This document shows, piece after piece, positions 55,644-63,929 of a DNA stretch of 64,000 bases. This DNA is from Chthonomonas calidirosea T49 (lineage in GTDB: Bacteria; Armatimonadota; Chthonomonadetes; Chthonomonadales; Chthonomonadaceae), in assembly GCF_000427095.1 (NCBI RefSeq), contig NC_021487.1:1390924-1454923 (forward strand). Reading direction: 5' to 3'. Position numbers and translations under genes: made by a program. Below the pieces are notes generated by a model. That model ran no database searches and was not told the origin of the DNA. It was given only the letters and a program-made list of their open reading frames with translations. Positions within the stretch are counted from its first letter, which is position 1, and every line of letters begins with the position of its first letter.

Positions 55644-56537
55644 TTAACTACGTGAACGCACCGTAATGGTTTCACGGCCGATCAGGGAGGGGTTCAATGT
55701 GTCGTTCATCTTTCCCTGCCGATAGCCTTCGATATCGAGGGTCACATAGGTATAGCCTAGCTCGCGAAAGCGAGCGAGAATCGCTTCACGATGCTCCAAC
55801 ACGCGCATCATCTCATGTGGCTCTACCTCAATGCGGGCGATCGTATCGTGGTGACGCACTCGAAACTGTCGAAACCCCAAGGATCGCAGAAACTTTTCAC
55901 ATCCATCTACCCGTGCCAAAAGCTCCGGCGTGATGCGCGTGCCGTAGGGGAAACGTGAGGAGAGGCAGGCAAAGGAAGGTTTGTCCCAGTTCGGGAGCCC
56001 CAGGTGGCGTGCGAGCGCGCGGATATCGGACTTCGTAAAGCCCGCCTCTCGTAACGGGCTGCGCACCCCGCGCTCTTCGGCCGCAATCATTCCTGGCCGA
56101 TGGTCGCCGGGGCGCCCATCCTCCGCATGACTGCCGTCGGCTATCCAATGAATGCCTCTGGCATCGGCCACTTTGCGGAGCTCGGTATATAGCTCCGTTT
56201 TACAGTGGTAGCACCGGTTGGGATTGTTCACAGCGAAATGGGGGTTGGACAGTTCATGGGTCGTAATAAGAACAACTTCCACTCCAATCTGTTGCGCTAT
56301 CTTTACGGCCTCCTCCACCTCACCTTCTGGGAAGGCCTCTGAGTTCCCAACAACTGCCAGCGCACCATGCCCCAACTCATCGTAGGCCACCTTCAACACC
56401 AAAGTGCTATCCACCCCCCCTGAGTAGCCCACCACGACCTGCCGCATATCACGAAGAATACGCCTCAAGTGCTCATATTTACCAGCGAGCTCAGGGCTCA
56501 ACCCTTTCTCTATTCGCTCTTCCGTAGTTTGTGTCAT
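55644..56537 (-). CDS. larE: ATP-dependent sulfur transferase LarE
   Basis: 297 aa from ATG 56537. The PP-loop ATP site is S39-G-G-V-D-S44 in VVGYSGGVDSTLVLK. The segment SFACLSSRFPYG holds the Cys that serves as the sacrificial sulfur source in Lactobacillus-type LarE (cluster-type LarE uses several cysteines instead). LarE adds the two sulfurs of the nickel-pincer cofactor. It is first in the run and has a good promoter 60 bases upstream. A GTG at 56555 is an alternative start. Confidence 0.94.
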   Translation of the reverse strand: MTQTTEERIEKGLSPELAGKYEHLRRILRDMRQVVVGYSGGVDSTLVLKVAYDELGHGALAVVGNSEAFPEGEVEEAVKIAQQIGVEVVLITTHELSNPHFAVNNPNRCYHCKTELYTELRKVADARGIHWIADGSHAEDGRPGDHRPGMIAAEERGVRSPLREAGFTKSDIRALARHLGLPNWDKPSFACLSSRFPYGTRITPELLARVDGCEKFLRSLGFRQFRVRHHDTIARIEVEPHEMMRVLEHREAILARFRELGYTYVTLDIEGYRQGKMNDTLNPSLIGRETITVRSRS

Positions 56538-56597
56538 CTGTCCCCCCAACTGCACCTTTCGCTACGAACAAGCATGTCAATATCGCCTGTCTTGGTT

Positions 56598-56626
56598 ATT
56601 ATATCACCTCCAGCTTCGCAACGCAA
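56598..56626 (-). promoter_or_regulatory. Extended -10 promoter of the larE operon
   Basis: On the minus strand TTGCGT and TATAAT are 17 bases apart and the -10 is preceded by TGA, the same arrangement as at pilB. The start site would be about 54 bases before larE. Confidence 0.65.
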
Positions 56627-56771
56627 CGAGCCGCACTTCTAACTCATCATGGTGGTTTCTGCTTTTTTCCTCAAAAGCGCGATTCCCTTTAAGACCAGGT
56701 CATCCTCTCGCAGCACCAACCTCATATTTCTAATAGTTTTTTGGCTTACAGATACAAGATTAAAAATTTTC

Positions 56772-56800
56772 TTGACAAACCGATTTAAGCGCTGTATAAT
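56772..56800 (+). promoter_or_regulatory. Perfect consensus promoter for a pseudopilin gene
   Basis: TTGACA (56772-56777) and TATAAT (56795-56800) are separated by exactly 17 bases, the ideal housekeeping promoter. A start near 56807 would give a leader of about 65 bases. The sequence upstream is AT-rich (TTTTTTGG..AAAAATTTTC), which could act as an UP element. This predicts strong expression of the pseudopilin downstream. Confidence 0.85.
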
Positions 56801-56872
56801 ATTCTTCACTGAAGCAGAAGCTTCAAGTACGCAAATTTAATCTCTACTAATCGATTATGAAGGAGCAAAGGA

Positions 56873-57598
56873 GTGAGAAAAGGTTTCACCCTCATTGAGC
56901 TGCTTGTTGTTATCGCGATTATAGCGATTCTCGCAGCTATTCTGTTTCCCGTGTTCGCTCGCGCACGCGAATCGGCTCGCACAAACAGTTGCTTGAGCAA
57001 CGAAAAGCAAATCGGTTTGGCTTTCCTGATGTATGCGCAAGACTATGATGAGACGCTGCCGAGCACGCCATTCGGTTCCTGCCCTACATGCTGGCCTTGG
57101 AAAGCTTGGCCAGGCTCGCCGGGCGCAGGCTGGGATTCGGTGTTTTATACTCCCATTCAACCCTACATCAAGAATGTACAGCTTCTGCAGTGCCCAAGCC
57201 AAAATACAGCGAATCGTTGGTACGGCAGTAAAGGTTTGAGCTACATGTTCAGCGAATACCTTCAAAATGCCAACTATGGTTTCAGCAAAATCGCAGCCTT
57301 GACAGCGGCACCTGCTGGTGTTGCTCAGATATCGATGGTCGTAGAGGGGTTCGCTAGCGGCATTTATAACGATTGGGATAACGGCGGCCCCGAAGCCAAC
57401 CATAACGATGGCATGTCGCGTCTACGGTGGCTTAACTACAACCCTTGGGTTCAGCCGCACGGGGGTCCCAATATCCTGTATGCCGACGGTCATGCGAAGT
57501 TTATGCCACAGAACGCCATCGTAAGCTACGCACGCCCCTCCAACTGGAAAGACTGCCGAGAGCGCCCCGTAGTCGATCCGAACTGCAACGTACCCTAG
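56873..57598 (+). CDS. Pseudopilin, H-X9-DG type (DUF1559-like), strongly promoted
   Basis: 241 aa from GTG 56873, with AAGGAGC and AAAGGA a few bases upstream; no in-frame ATG lies near. Only three residues precede the cleavage motif [20 protein letters not shown]. The alpha1 helix ([28 protein letters not shown]) and QDYDETLP are typical of the H-X9-DG family. The C-terminal signature reads [16 protein letters not shown], with eight rather than nine residues between H and DG. The product should be processed by PilD and may be a subunit of a pilus or secretion fibre. Its promoter is the strongest in the window, and a terminator follows, so it is monocistronic. Confidence 0.9.
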   Translation: MRKGFTLIELLVVIAIIAILAAILFPVFARARESARTNSCLSNEKQIGLAFLMYAQDYDETLPSTPFGSCPTCWPWKAWPGSPGAGWDSVFYTPIQPYIKNVQLLQCPSQNTANRWYGSKGLSYMFSEYLQNANYGFSKIAALTAAPAGVAQISMVVEGFASGIYNDWDNGGPEANHNDGMSRLRWLNYNPWVQPHGGPNILYADGHAKFMPQNAIVSYARPSNWKDCRERPVVDPNCNVP

Positions 57599-57628
57599 TT
57601 GGCCTATAGGCAACACTCTATTATTTAT

Positions 57629-57660
57629 CCCGCTCTGTCTATAGACAGAGCGGGATTTTA
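57629..57660 (+). terminator. Terminator after the plus-strand pseudopilin
   Basis: CCCGCTCTGTCTA followed immediately by its exact reverse complement gives an 11-base-pair or longer stem with a TCTATAGA top, then ATTTTAATT. It lies 30 bases past the stop codon. Confidence 0.8.
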
Positions 57661-57795
57661 ATTGTGTATATGAAGTTATATCTGTACGCTAATTTTTATA
57701 ATATTTGAGGTTTTTGTGTTATCTCTACGCAATAGGCCAGTATACGTTGAGGTGATGGTTGATTAGCGGCGGTGTATCTTTGGGTTATTAAGGAG

Positions 57796-57826
57796 AAGGG
57801 TTACCCTGTAAAACGGGGTAACCCTT
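57796..57826 (-). terminator. Terminator-like hairpin after the 53-aa protein gene
   Basis: AAGGGTTACCC and GGGTAACCCTT are separated by nine bases. On the minus strand the stem is followed by CTCCTTAATAA. It lies about 47 bases past the microprotein stop, so it probably ends that operon. The region 57661-57795 between the two convergent genes is AT-rich and holds nothing else I can support. Confidence 0.55.
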
Positions 57827-57872
57827 CGCAAAGAGCTGCTTGGCGTCTAGTAAAAGGCGAAGATTTTTAGAT

Positions 57873-58034
57873 TTATTTGGGCGGTGGCACCATGTGCTCT
57901 TTCATCTTCATGAACTCGGCCGGCGAGACGTTCTGTTTGGTAGGCCCAAACACCTTATAGCCTATTACGGCCAGAATGATGACTACCACCGCCACAACCA
58001 CCGCAATCACTGCGGGATGGACTTCACGTTGCAT
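57873..58034 (-). CDS. 53-aa single-span microprotein after a pseudopilin gene
   Basis: An open frame of 53 codons from ATG 58034 to TAA, below usual size cut-offs. MQREVHPA is followed by one hydrophobic helix of about 17 residues (AVVVAVVVIILAVIG), then YKVFGPTKQNVSPAEFMKMKEHMVPPPK, a polar amphipathic tail with an acidic/basic helix and a Pro-rich end. GAGG lies about ten bases before the start. The gap to the pseudopilin stop (58061) is 26 bases on the same strand, and a hairpin follows, so the two form an operon. I do not recognise a family; a small membrane partner of the pseudopilin is the simplest idea. Confidence 0.7.
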   Translation of the reverse strand: MQREVHPAVIAVVVAVVVIILAVIGYKVFGPTKQNVSPAEFMKMKEHMVPPPK

Positions 58035-58060
58035 GTTGCTTATACCTCACTCTTGTTACT

Positions 58061-58864
58061 TTACCGATAGGCCGGAGGAATCTCTTTGAGCAAGCAGGCA
58101 ACGAAAGCAGCACCTTGTCCGGTCGAACCCTGATTGCAGGGATCGCCACCCCAGTTGGACCACTCGTTCGGGTCGTTATCGGGGTTCCACATAAAGGTCG
58201 GTGCTATTGTCGCCGCCAACTTCATCCATTTAACATGTCCGTCGGCAAAGGCCCAGTTGCCTGCGGTGTTGTGCCAGAACGGAAGGCTTCCTCCGTTAGC
58301 GTTATAGTTCCACCCGATCGTCCATGTGCCAAGATCGGGCCAGAAGTCGCGCGTTTCAAGGACATCTATGGTCGTTGCTGGGTATTGAACAGAAGCCAGA
58401 GAGGGACCACCTGGATCAAACAGATTGCCATTATCTGCATAGTTGGCCAACGAATGCCAGTTGTTGTTTTGCCAATCCTGGCGAGTCATATTGCCATCTT
58501 GAAGACATCCGTCATCGCCATTGCCTGCCTTCATCCAAGAGAACTCGTTATAGGACCAAGGGGCAGAAGGACATATCCACAGCTGTTCGTTTTTGATGTA
58601 GGGCATCACTACCGCGCGCCAAGTAACATGCTGGCCATTTGGCGTGAAGATACGGTTAGCAGGATAGGTCTCATCGTAGTCCTGTACATACATCTGACGC
58701 GCGAGCTCTATCTGCTTCATATTGCTGGCACAACTGATGGTCCTTGCCTTTTCGCGGGCTTGAGCAAAGACCGGGAACAGAATTGCTGCAAGTATTGCTA
58801 TAATAGCAATAACTACAAGCAGCTCAATTAAGGTAAATCCTTTCCATTTAAATTCTTGCTTCAT
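58061..58864 (-). CDS. Pseudopilin, H-X9-DG type (DUF1559-like)
   Basis: 267 aa. The short leader MKQEFKWKG is followed by [20 protein letters not shown] and [38 protein letters not shown] and the C-terminal [12 protein letters not shown] with GHVKW are the hallmarks; the spacing here is exactly nine. It should be cut by PilD after Gly. It faces the plus-strand paralogue, the two being convergent, and is followed by the 53-aa microprotein. An AAAGGAG-like GGAG lies before ATG 58864 and a promoter with a leader hairpin upstream. Confidence 0.9.
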   Translation of the reverse strand: MKQEFKWKGFTLIELLVVIAIIAILAAILFPVFAQAREKARTISCASNMKQIELARQMYVQDYDETYPANRIFTPNGQHVTWRAVVMPYIKNEQLWICPSAPWSYNEFSWMKAGNGDDGCLQDGNMTRQDWQNNNWHSLANYADNGNLFDPGGPSLASVQYPATTIDVLETRDFWPDLGTWTIGWNYNANGGSLPFWHNTAGNWAFADGHVKWMKLAATIAPTFMWNPDNDPNEWSNWGGDPCNQGSTGQGAAFVACLLKEIPPAYR

Positions 58865-58939
58865 CGCATTAAACTCCTTTCACAGTTCATAAGGTTTAGA
58901 CTCAGCATAATCTTTTGTTACTCTCTATCTACCAAGCAG

Positions 58940-58958
58940 CTCTCTCTGTTAGAGAGAG
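58940..58958 (-). promoter_or_regulatory. Leader hairpin of the minus-strand pseudopilin gene
   Basis: CTCTCTCT and AGAGAGAG form an eight-base-pair stem with a three-base loop, just downstream of the -10 element. It would sit at the 5' end of the transcript, about 75 bases before the start codon, and could protect the mRNA. Confidence 0.45.
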
Positions 58959-58965
58959 ACGATTC

Positions 58966-58995
58966 ATTATACGCGAAGTTACATCTTTTTGGCAA
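58966..58995 (-). promoter_or_regulatory. Promoter of the minus-strand pseudopilin operon
   Basis: TTGCCA (five of six) and a perfect TATAAT are 18 bases apart on the minus strand, about 100 bases before ATG 58864. The rest of the 376-base gap to 59241 is AT-rich with a terminator hairpin and no supported gene. Confidence 0.7.
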
Positions 58996-59151
58996 CATCT
59001 TGAGTTGGGGCTATTTTAAGCGCGGTAAATATACATCTAAGAAGGTGTAGCAAACATGTATTTAAAGAATGAACTCTGAGGGATCATAGTCTTGTATGAT
59101 AAAAAAGATTACTTTAGAACAAATATGATGCTACATGATACAAATAAATTA

Positions 59152-59193
59152 GGAGGAGCGTTTATAGCCTCATGCAGTGTAAACGTCTCCTCC
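59152..59193 (-). terminator. Terminator after the Tat-exported glycosidase-like gene
   Basis: GGAGGAGACGTTTA and TAAACGCTCCTCC pair with one mismatch around a loop of about 15 bases, then AATTTATTTG follows on the minus strand. It lies about 48 bases past the stop codon. Confidence 0.65.
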
Positions 59194-59240
59194 CATAGGG
59201 AAAATTCGCCGTTTCGTAGGCGATACTCTACCTCATCTCC

Positions 59241-60950
59241 TTAGCCCCAGGCCGCCTTGGCAAATGCTTCCAGATCGTCGAAGCGTTGCTGCCAAGTCGT
59301 ATACATCACGCCTACAACTCCGGTTACCCCACGAGCATCCTGAAGCCAGTCTCGAATCGATTCGGGAGTGCCGTCATAGTAGCCGGCCAAAATCTGCTTA
59401 AATCCCCTGTCACTAAACCAACGAAGGCTCTGCTTGTCGTGATCATGGTTCCAGTTGACAATTATCATCTGTTGAGGCAACCCATCCCAAGAGTGGGTTA
59501 GGGGCCCATTAACCAAATAGTAGTCGGCAATCGCGTTATGATAAGGGTCGAACATGTCAGACCAGACGAACTGCTCTGCCTGCTGGCTAACGGCACGTGC
59601 CATTTCAGAGCATCGCCGAACGTTGTCCGCCAACAGCTGCCCCGGTGTCTTATGCGTCGCCTGACAAAGCTGACACCAGTTTGCAACCCGCATCTCATCA
59701 TGTGAGAAAAAGAAACCATCAGGGTGAAAATAGCGCTGAATAAGCTCCAATTGACGCCGTAACAATGTGTAAACTTTGGGAGCCGTAAGACAGCACGAGA
59801 CCTCCCACCCATAGATCGGCACAGGGTGATAGCAACTTACAACAAGCCTCTCTCCATCGGTAATGCGGCTCTGCTGGGTCAATCGAATAGGAGGCGGCTC
59901 ATGCTGAATGTCGTAGTCTCCAGGAGATTTCATAAGAAAAGGATCGGAAACCGGTTCAAAGTCCACCCCTTCCCGATACCGCTGTCCGTTCTCCCCACGC
60001 ACTTCCAGAGGACATCCATCTCGCCTTAAAACGTTCAAAAGCCCCACTTCCTCTAACCGTGCATCGTTAAACCACAGTCGGCCTCCACGGCCTCCCCAAA
60101 CCCCCATATAGACGTTGATCTGCTGATTCTGGAGTGTGTTAAAAACCACAGAGTATTGACGCCAATCCTGATTGGGCGCAAAGTCCCACTGCATATAGGT
60201 AAGCGCTTTCCCATCCGTGCCCAAAACAACGCTCCCCACCTGATCGCCCCCCTGAAAATCCGCCGTTTTCGCCCACACGGAAAGGCGCATCTGCCGCCAA
60301 GGGGCCACCGCAACGGTTTGCATGACGCGCGCATTGCGTTTCTTCGATTCCTCGATGCGTAGGGAAGGAAGTCCGTTACGTTCAACCGACGAGTCGGCGA
60401 AAGTGGAATCGCCGGGGTTATCCTGAAAAGACCACCCCACCAAACGGTTTCCATTGGCCTTTTGAAAGTCCCCATTGGTCAGAGATGCCTTTGCAAAGGG
60501 CTCCAAAACAGCCTCCTGTCCTCGAACCCTATAGGTCGCCTCTTTCACCGGTAGCCCTTCAGCTAAATTGGGGTCGTTCATCAAAAGCTCATTAGAATAG
60601 CCGATCGGGCAGACAGTGGTGTAAACTTTTAGCCCAAGTTGTCGTGCTGTCTGCAGCACCGTTTGGGCGTTCTGAAAATAGACCGGTAACACCTTATCTA
60701 AGAAGCCGAACTTATAATCCGACAGAACGATGCCGTTATATCCGGCAGCAGCAGTGCGTTGCAAAATCCTTTTCAGCCGTGTGACCTCCGCATCCACCTG
60801 CAAGTTGCACTGAAGATAGACCCACCGATAGGGAAGTTTTTGTGCCGGTGCCGCAGCTGCAGAGCGCACGACAAGGTAAGGCCCTAACAGCCCTAGAGAA
60901 GAGCGCTCTAATATCTCCCGTCGTGTATAGACGCGTTGTTGCTTTCTCAT
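59241..60950 (-). CDS. Tat-exported glycosidase-like protein with inserted carbohydrate-binding-like module
   Basis: About 569 aa from ATG 60950, six bases after AAGGGAG; ATG 60956 is too close to that site. The Tat motif T9-R10-R11-E-I-L14 is followed by a weakly hydrophobic h-region and AAAA-P cleavage region. The barrel-like core starts with RWVYLQCNLQVDAEVTRL and AAGYNGIVLSDY, is interrupted at about residues 150-300 by a strand-rich module (SLTNGDFQKANG, RQMRLSVWAKTADF) of the CBM4/9-like kind, and resumes with YFHPDGFFFSHDEMRVANWC. The adjacent Asp-Glu there recalls the catalytic pair of GH20-like enzymes, but the family is not assigned. It is monocistronic. Confidence 0.65.
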   Translation of the reverse strand: MRKQQRVYTRREILERSSLGLLGPYLVVRSAAAAPAQKLPYRWVYLQCNLQVDAEVTRLKRILQRTAAAGYNGIVLSDYKFGFLDKVLPVYFQNAQTVLQTARQLGLKVYTTVCPIGYSNELLMNDPNLAEGLPVKEATYRVRGQEAVLEPFAKASLTNGDFQKANGNRLVGWSFQDNPGDSTFADSSVERNGLPSLRIEESKKRNARVMQTVAVAPWRQMRLSVWAKTADFQGGDQVGSVVLGTDGKALTYMQWDFAPNQDWRQYSVVFNTLQNQQINVYMGVWGGRGGRLWFNDARLEEVGLLNVLRRDGCPLEVRGENGQRYREGVDFEPVSDPFLMKSPGDYDIQHEPPPIRLTQQSRITDGERLVVSCYHPVPIYGWEVSCCLTAPKVYTLLRRQLELIQRYFHPDGFFFSHDEMRVANWCQLCQATHKTPGQLLADNVRRCSEMARAVSQQAEQFVWSDMFDPYHNAIADYYLVNGPLTHSWDGLPQQMIIVNWNHDHDKQSLRWFSDRGFKQILAGYYDGTPESIRDWLQDARGVTGVVGVMYTTWQQRFDDLEAFAKAAWG

Positions 60951-61040
60951 AGGCATCTCCCTTACTTTGGAATCCCGCAGAACCATCTTTTGTTGGCAGT
61001 TATTATTTTTTGAGCCGTGTGTTTCCTGCGTGAAACGTTA

Positions 61041-61066
61041 GAGGGCAGCCGTATATGGCTGCCCTC
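61041..61066 (-). terminator. Terminator-like hairpin after tkt
   Basis: GAGGGCAGCC and GGCTGCCCTC form a perfect ten-base-pair stem with a six-base loop (GTATAT), 33 bases past the transketolase stop. The minus strand beyond has only a short T-run (TAACGTTT). Confidence 0.6.
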
Positions 61067-61099
61067 CTAAGAAACGGCAGGTATACGCAGTTTCATCAC

Positions 61100-62947
61100 T
61101 CACCGCATCAACGAGCGTACGGCCTCCGCAATGAAAGGTGCGCTGATACCGGCTGCATCAAGCAGTTCCTGCGGTTTCCCTGAGCCCGGCATTTCTGTGA
61201 CGGCGAGCCGCTTCATTTTCGGGCAAGACACGTCGGGGGCGCTGAATACATCGAGCACGGCATCCCCTAAACCACCCTGCGGCCAATGGTCTTCGGCCAC
61301 GACAATACGGTTCTGGCATTCGGCCGCGGCCTGTCGGAGGGTGGTGGCATCAATCGGTTTTACGGAATAGAGGTCAATAACGCGCACCGAAAGGCCTTCT
61401 GCTTTTAGAATCTCGTAGGCCTTGAGCGCCTCATGTAGGGTAATCCCAGCCCCGATCACGCAGGCCACATCGTTTGCGGAAGCGCGCAGCACCTTACAGC
61501 CACCGATAGGAAAGCTTTCGTTAGGACCATAGATCACCGGTGTCTTCTCACGGGTAGTCCGCATGTAATTAATGCCTGCCCGTGTGGCCATTTGGGCCGT
61601 AAGGTGCGCGGCCGTTACGGCACACGACGGGTAGAGCACGGTGCTGCCGCAGATAGCCCGCATCATGGCAAGATCTTCCAAGCCCATCTGTGAGGGGCCA
61701 TCTTCACCGATGGAGACACCGGCGTGAGACCCCACAAGGTTGATATTGGCGCGCGATATGGCGGCCATCCGAATCTGATCGTAGGCGCGCGTGAAGAAGG
61801 CGGCAAAGGTGGAGGCAAAAGGCACTTTCTTCATGACCTGCAGCCCCACTGCGGCGCTAACCAGTTGTTGCTCGGCGATATACACCTCAAAGAAACGCTC
61901 AGGATACGCTTTCATGAACTTCTCGGAAAAAGTAGAGTTTCCCACCTCGCCGTCCAAAGCAACTACCTGAGGCTTGGCCACCCCAAGCGCCCTCAGTGCA
62001 TCACCATAGGCCTCCCTTGTTGCCACAAGGCTCCCTATCTCATATTGAGGGGGTTGGAAGGGTTTCGGCTCGCCTAAAGGGGCTGGCTCACCAGGTCGAT
62101 GGCTCTGTACTTGAACGCGAATATCCCCTTTTGGATTGCCGAGCTCAGCCAGCGCTCTTTCGGCATCGGCTGCGGGTAGCGCTCTCCCGTGCCACCCCTC
62201 CTTATCAGCCAAAAAGGAGACGCCTGCCCCCTTCAAGGTTTTTGCAATGATCATTGTGGGCCTATCGGCGCTCTCCGCCTCACTGTAGGCTCTATGAATG
62301 GCCTCTACATCATGCCCATCTACCAGAATGGCATGCCAACCAAACGCCCGCACGCGCTCGGCATACACCTCGCCGTGCCACTGTAGCATGGTGGGGCCAC
62401 GCTGTCCCAATCGATTCATATCAAGGATAGCGATAATATTATTTAGTTGATAGTGACTTCCGATCTGGAGAGCCTCGTAGTTGCTGCCCTCTGCCATTTC
62501 GCTATCCCCTAAGAGCACCCACACTTTCAAGGGCAGCTTATCAAGATACTTGGCACTAAAGGCTATGCCCACAGCTGCTGGCAAGCCTTGCCCTAGCGAT
62601 CCGGTAGCGACATCCACATAGGGCAAAAGCGGAACCGGATGCCCTTCCAGTCGGCTTCCGAACTTGCGCAGGCTCATCAGCTCCTCATCGGTAATGGCGC
62701 CTGCCGCTTTGAACATGGCATAGAGTAGCGGTGCAGCGTGCCCCTTACTGAAGATAAGTCGGTCGTTTCTTAAATTGTGCGGGTCGTTGAAATCGTAGTG
62801 GAGGTGATCGGCTAGAAGCACCGCCATAAGATCGGCTGCCGACATCGAGGAGGTTGGGTGGCCAGAACCTGCTGCCGTAGTACAACGAATGCTATCGGCG
62901 CGCAGTTGGGTTGCCAAAGCACGCCACTGCTCCGGTGAATGGGTCAT
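61100..62947 (-). CDS. tkt: Transketolase, animal-type
   Basis: 615 aa, shorter than classical bacterial transketolase (about 660) and close to animal TKT (about 620). The start RADSIRCTTAAGSGHPTSSMS and the segment FSKGHAAPLLYAMFKAAGAI match that type. Thiamine-diphosphate binding uses GDSEMAEGSNYEA; GSLGQGLPAAVG and SHAGVSIGEDGPSQMG lie in the two other TPP domains. It interconverts ketose and aldose phosphates in the pentose phosphate pathway. AAAGGAG lies about 13 bases before ATG 62947, rather far. It is monocistronic, divergent from bioY. Confidence 0.94.
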   Translation of the reverse strand: MTHSPEQWRALATQLRADSIRCTTAAGSGHPTSSMSAADLMAVLLADHLHYDFNDPHNLRNDRLIFSKGHAAPLLYAMFKAAGAITDEELMSLRKFGSRLEGHPVPLLPYVDVATGSLGQGLPAAVGIAFSAKYLDKLPLKVWVLLGDSEMAEGSNYEALQIGSHYQLNNIIAILDMNRLGQRGPTMLQWHGEVYAERVRAFGWHAILVDGHDVEAIHRAYSEAESADRPTMIIAKTLKGAGVSFLADKEGWHGRALPAADAERALAELGNPKGDIRVQVQSHRPGEPAPLGEPKPFQPPQYEIGSLVATREAYGDALRALGVAKPQVVALDGEVGNSTFSEKFMKAYPERFFEVYIAEQQLVSAAVGLQVMKKVPFASTFAAFFTRAYDQIRMAAISRANINLVGSHAGVSIGEDGPSQMGLEDLAMMRAICGSTVLYPSCAVTAAHLTAQMATRAGINYMRTTREKTPVIYGPNESFPIGGCKVLRASANDVACVIGAGITLHEALKAYEILKAEGLSVRVIDLYSVKPIDATTLRQAAAECQNRIVVAEDHWPQGGLGDAVLDVFSAPDVSCPKMKRLAVTEMPGSGKPQELLDAAGISAPFIAEAVRSLMR

Positions 62948-63323
62948 TTTCTAACAAATCTCCTTTCTCTCGAAGGGGAAGATTTTCGTATTCGTTTAAC
63001 CAAGTGCTCTTACCTCCATTCCATTGTACCTTCTTCTCGCACTCCCCAAGACTTTATGCCTTAAACAACTATCCCCGCTCCTCTCGATTTAACGCGTAAA
63101 CAACCTATCCTGCACAACCGTTGCTGGTTCGAGTCGATACGCGTGCTCTTATCGCCGACGGAGGATGGAATGGTCATGGATAAGGTTATCCTTGTGACAC
63201 CTATCGGCAAGTAGACTTGACGAAGAGCTAGAAGGCTTAGCTTTTGGTTAAGGTTTTAGGGTATTCTACTTTCATCGAACTTTCTTATCCCACAAACCTC
63301 TGAAACCACAAGGAGAGATTTGG
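62948..63323. other. 376-base divergent intergenic region with a 14-base palindrome
   Basis: No supported gene. GGATAAGGTTATCC (63178-63191) is a 14-base perfect inverted repeat about 130 bases upstream of bioY, which could be an operator. I could not identify a convincing promoter for bioY or tkt, though a TACAAT lies in the tkt leader with a TTGGGG 15 bases away. It does not match the BirA or BioR operator patterns I know. Confidence 0.35.
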
Positions 63324-63881
63324 ATGTACCGAGAGACCGCGCTGAGTTTTCCAAAACAGCTTTCCTGGACGAGCCTACGTTCTTGGAAAGGGTCGCTTCT
63401 GTTTACTGCGCTTACCGCTTTGGGAGCGCATCTTGCCGTGCATATCCCGCCAACCCCGGTGCCAATTACGCTACAGGTATTTGCGGTTCTGCTGTCTGGG
63501 CTTATTCTCGGTGAACGCTGGGGCTTTGTGGCTCAAGCGCAGTATGTAATCTTGGGAGCTTGTGGTGTACCGATCTTCGCATTCGGCAACTACGGATTAA
63601 GCGGGCCTTCTGCTGGCTACCTGTTGGCCTTCCCTATAGCTGCTTGGCTCATCGGCTGGCTCACTCAAAAGAGGGAGTGTAGCGGATTACAACAGATTGC
63701 TGCCTGTGGACTGGGCATAACCATGATCTATGGCTTTGGGTGTACCTGGCTAGCCCTCTATATGCACATGTCCGCCTACCAAGCGCTCATTGCTGGAACT
63801 GCTTGGTTTCTGCCCTTCGATATTGCAAAGGCAGGCCTTGCCGTGGCGTTAAGTCGCCTCTGGCGTGCTGCAGGCGACTAA
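63324..63881 (+). CDS. bioY: Biotin transporter BioY (ECF S component)
   Basis: 185 aa, the family size, with six hydrophobic spans. The N-terminal PTPVPITLQVFAVLLSGLIL is the BioY signature, and the middle part GPSAGYLLAFPIAAWLIGWL and C-terminal FLPFDIAKAGLAVAL fit the family. It binds biotin in the membrane and may work alone or with an ECF energising module (not in the window). AAGGAGA lies eight bases before ATG 63324. It is divergent from tkt and followed by a hairpin. Confidence 0.94.
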   Translation: MYRETALSFPKQLSWTSLRSWKGSLLFTALTALGAHLAVHIPPTPVPITLQVFAVLLSGLILGERWGFVAQAQYVILGACGVPIFAFGNYGLSGPSAGYLLAFPIAAWLIGWLTQKRECSGLQQIAACGLGITMIYGFGCTWLALYMHMSAYQALIAGTAWFLPFDIAKAGLAVALSRLWRAAGD

Positions 63882-63901
63882 AACTCGCCTTTCAGTCTCC
63901 C

Positions 63902-63929
63902 TGCAGGGCGGTTTACTAACCGCCCTGCA
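63902..63929. terminator. Hairpin after bioY
   Basis: TGCAGGGCGGTT and AACCGCCCTGCA form a perfect 12-base-pair stem with a four-base loop, 20 bases past the bioY stop. No U-run follows on either strand, so it may act in both directions between convergent genes. Confidence 0.6.
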
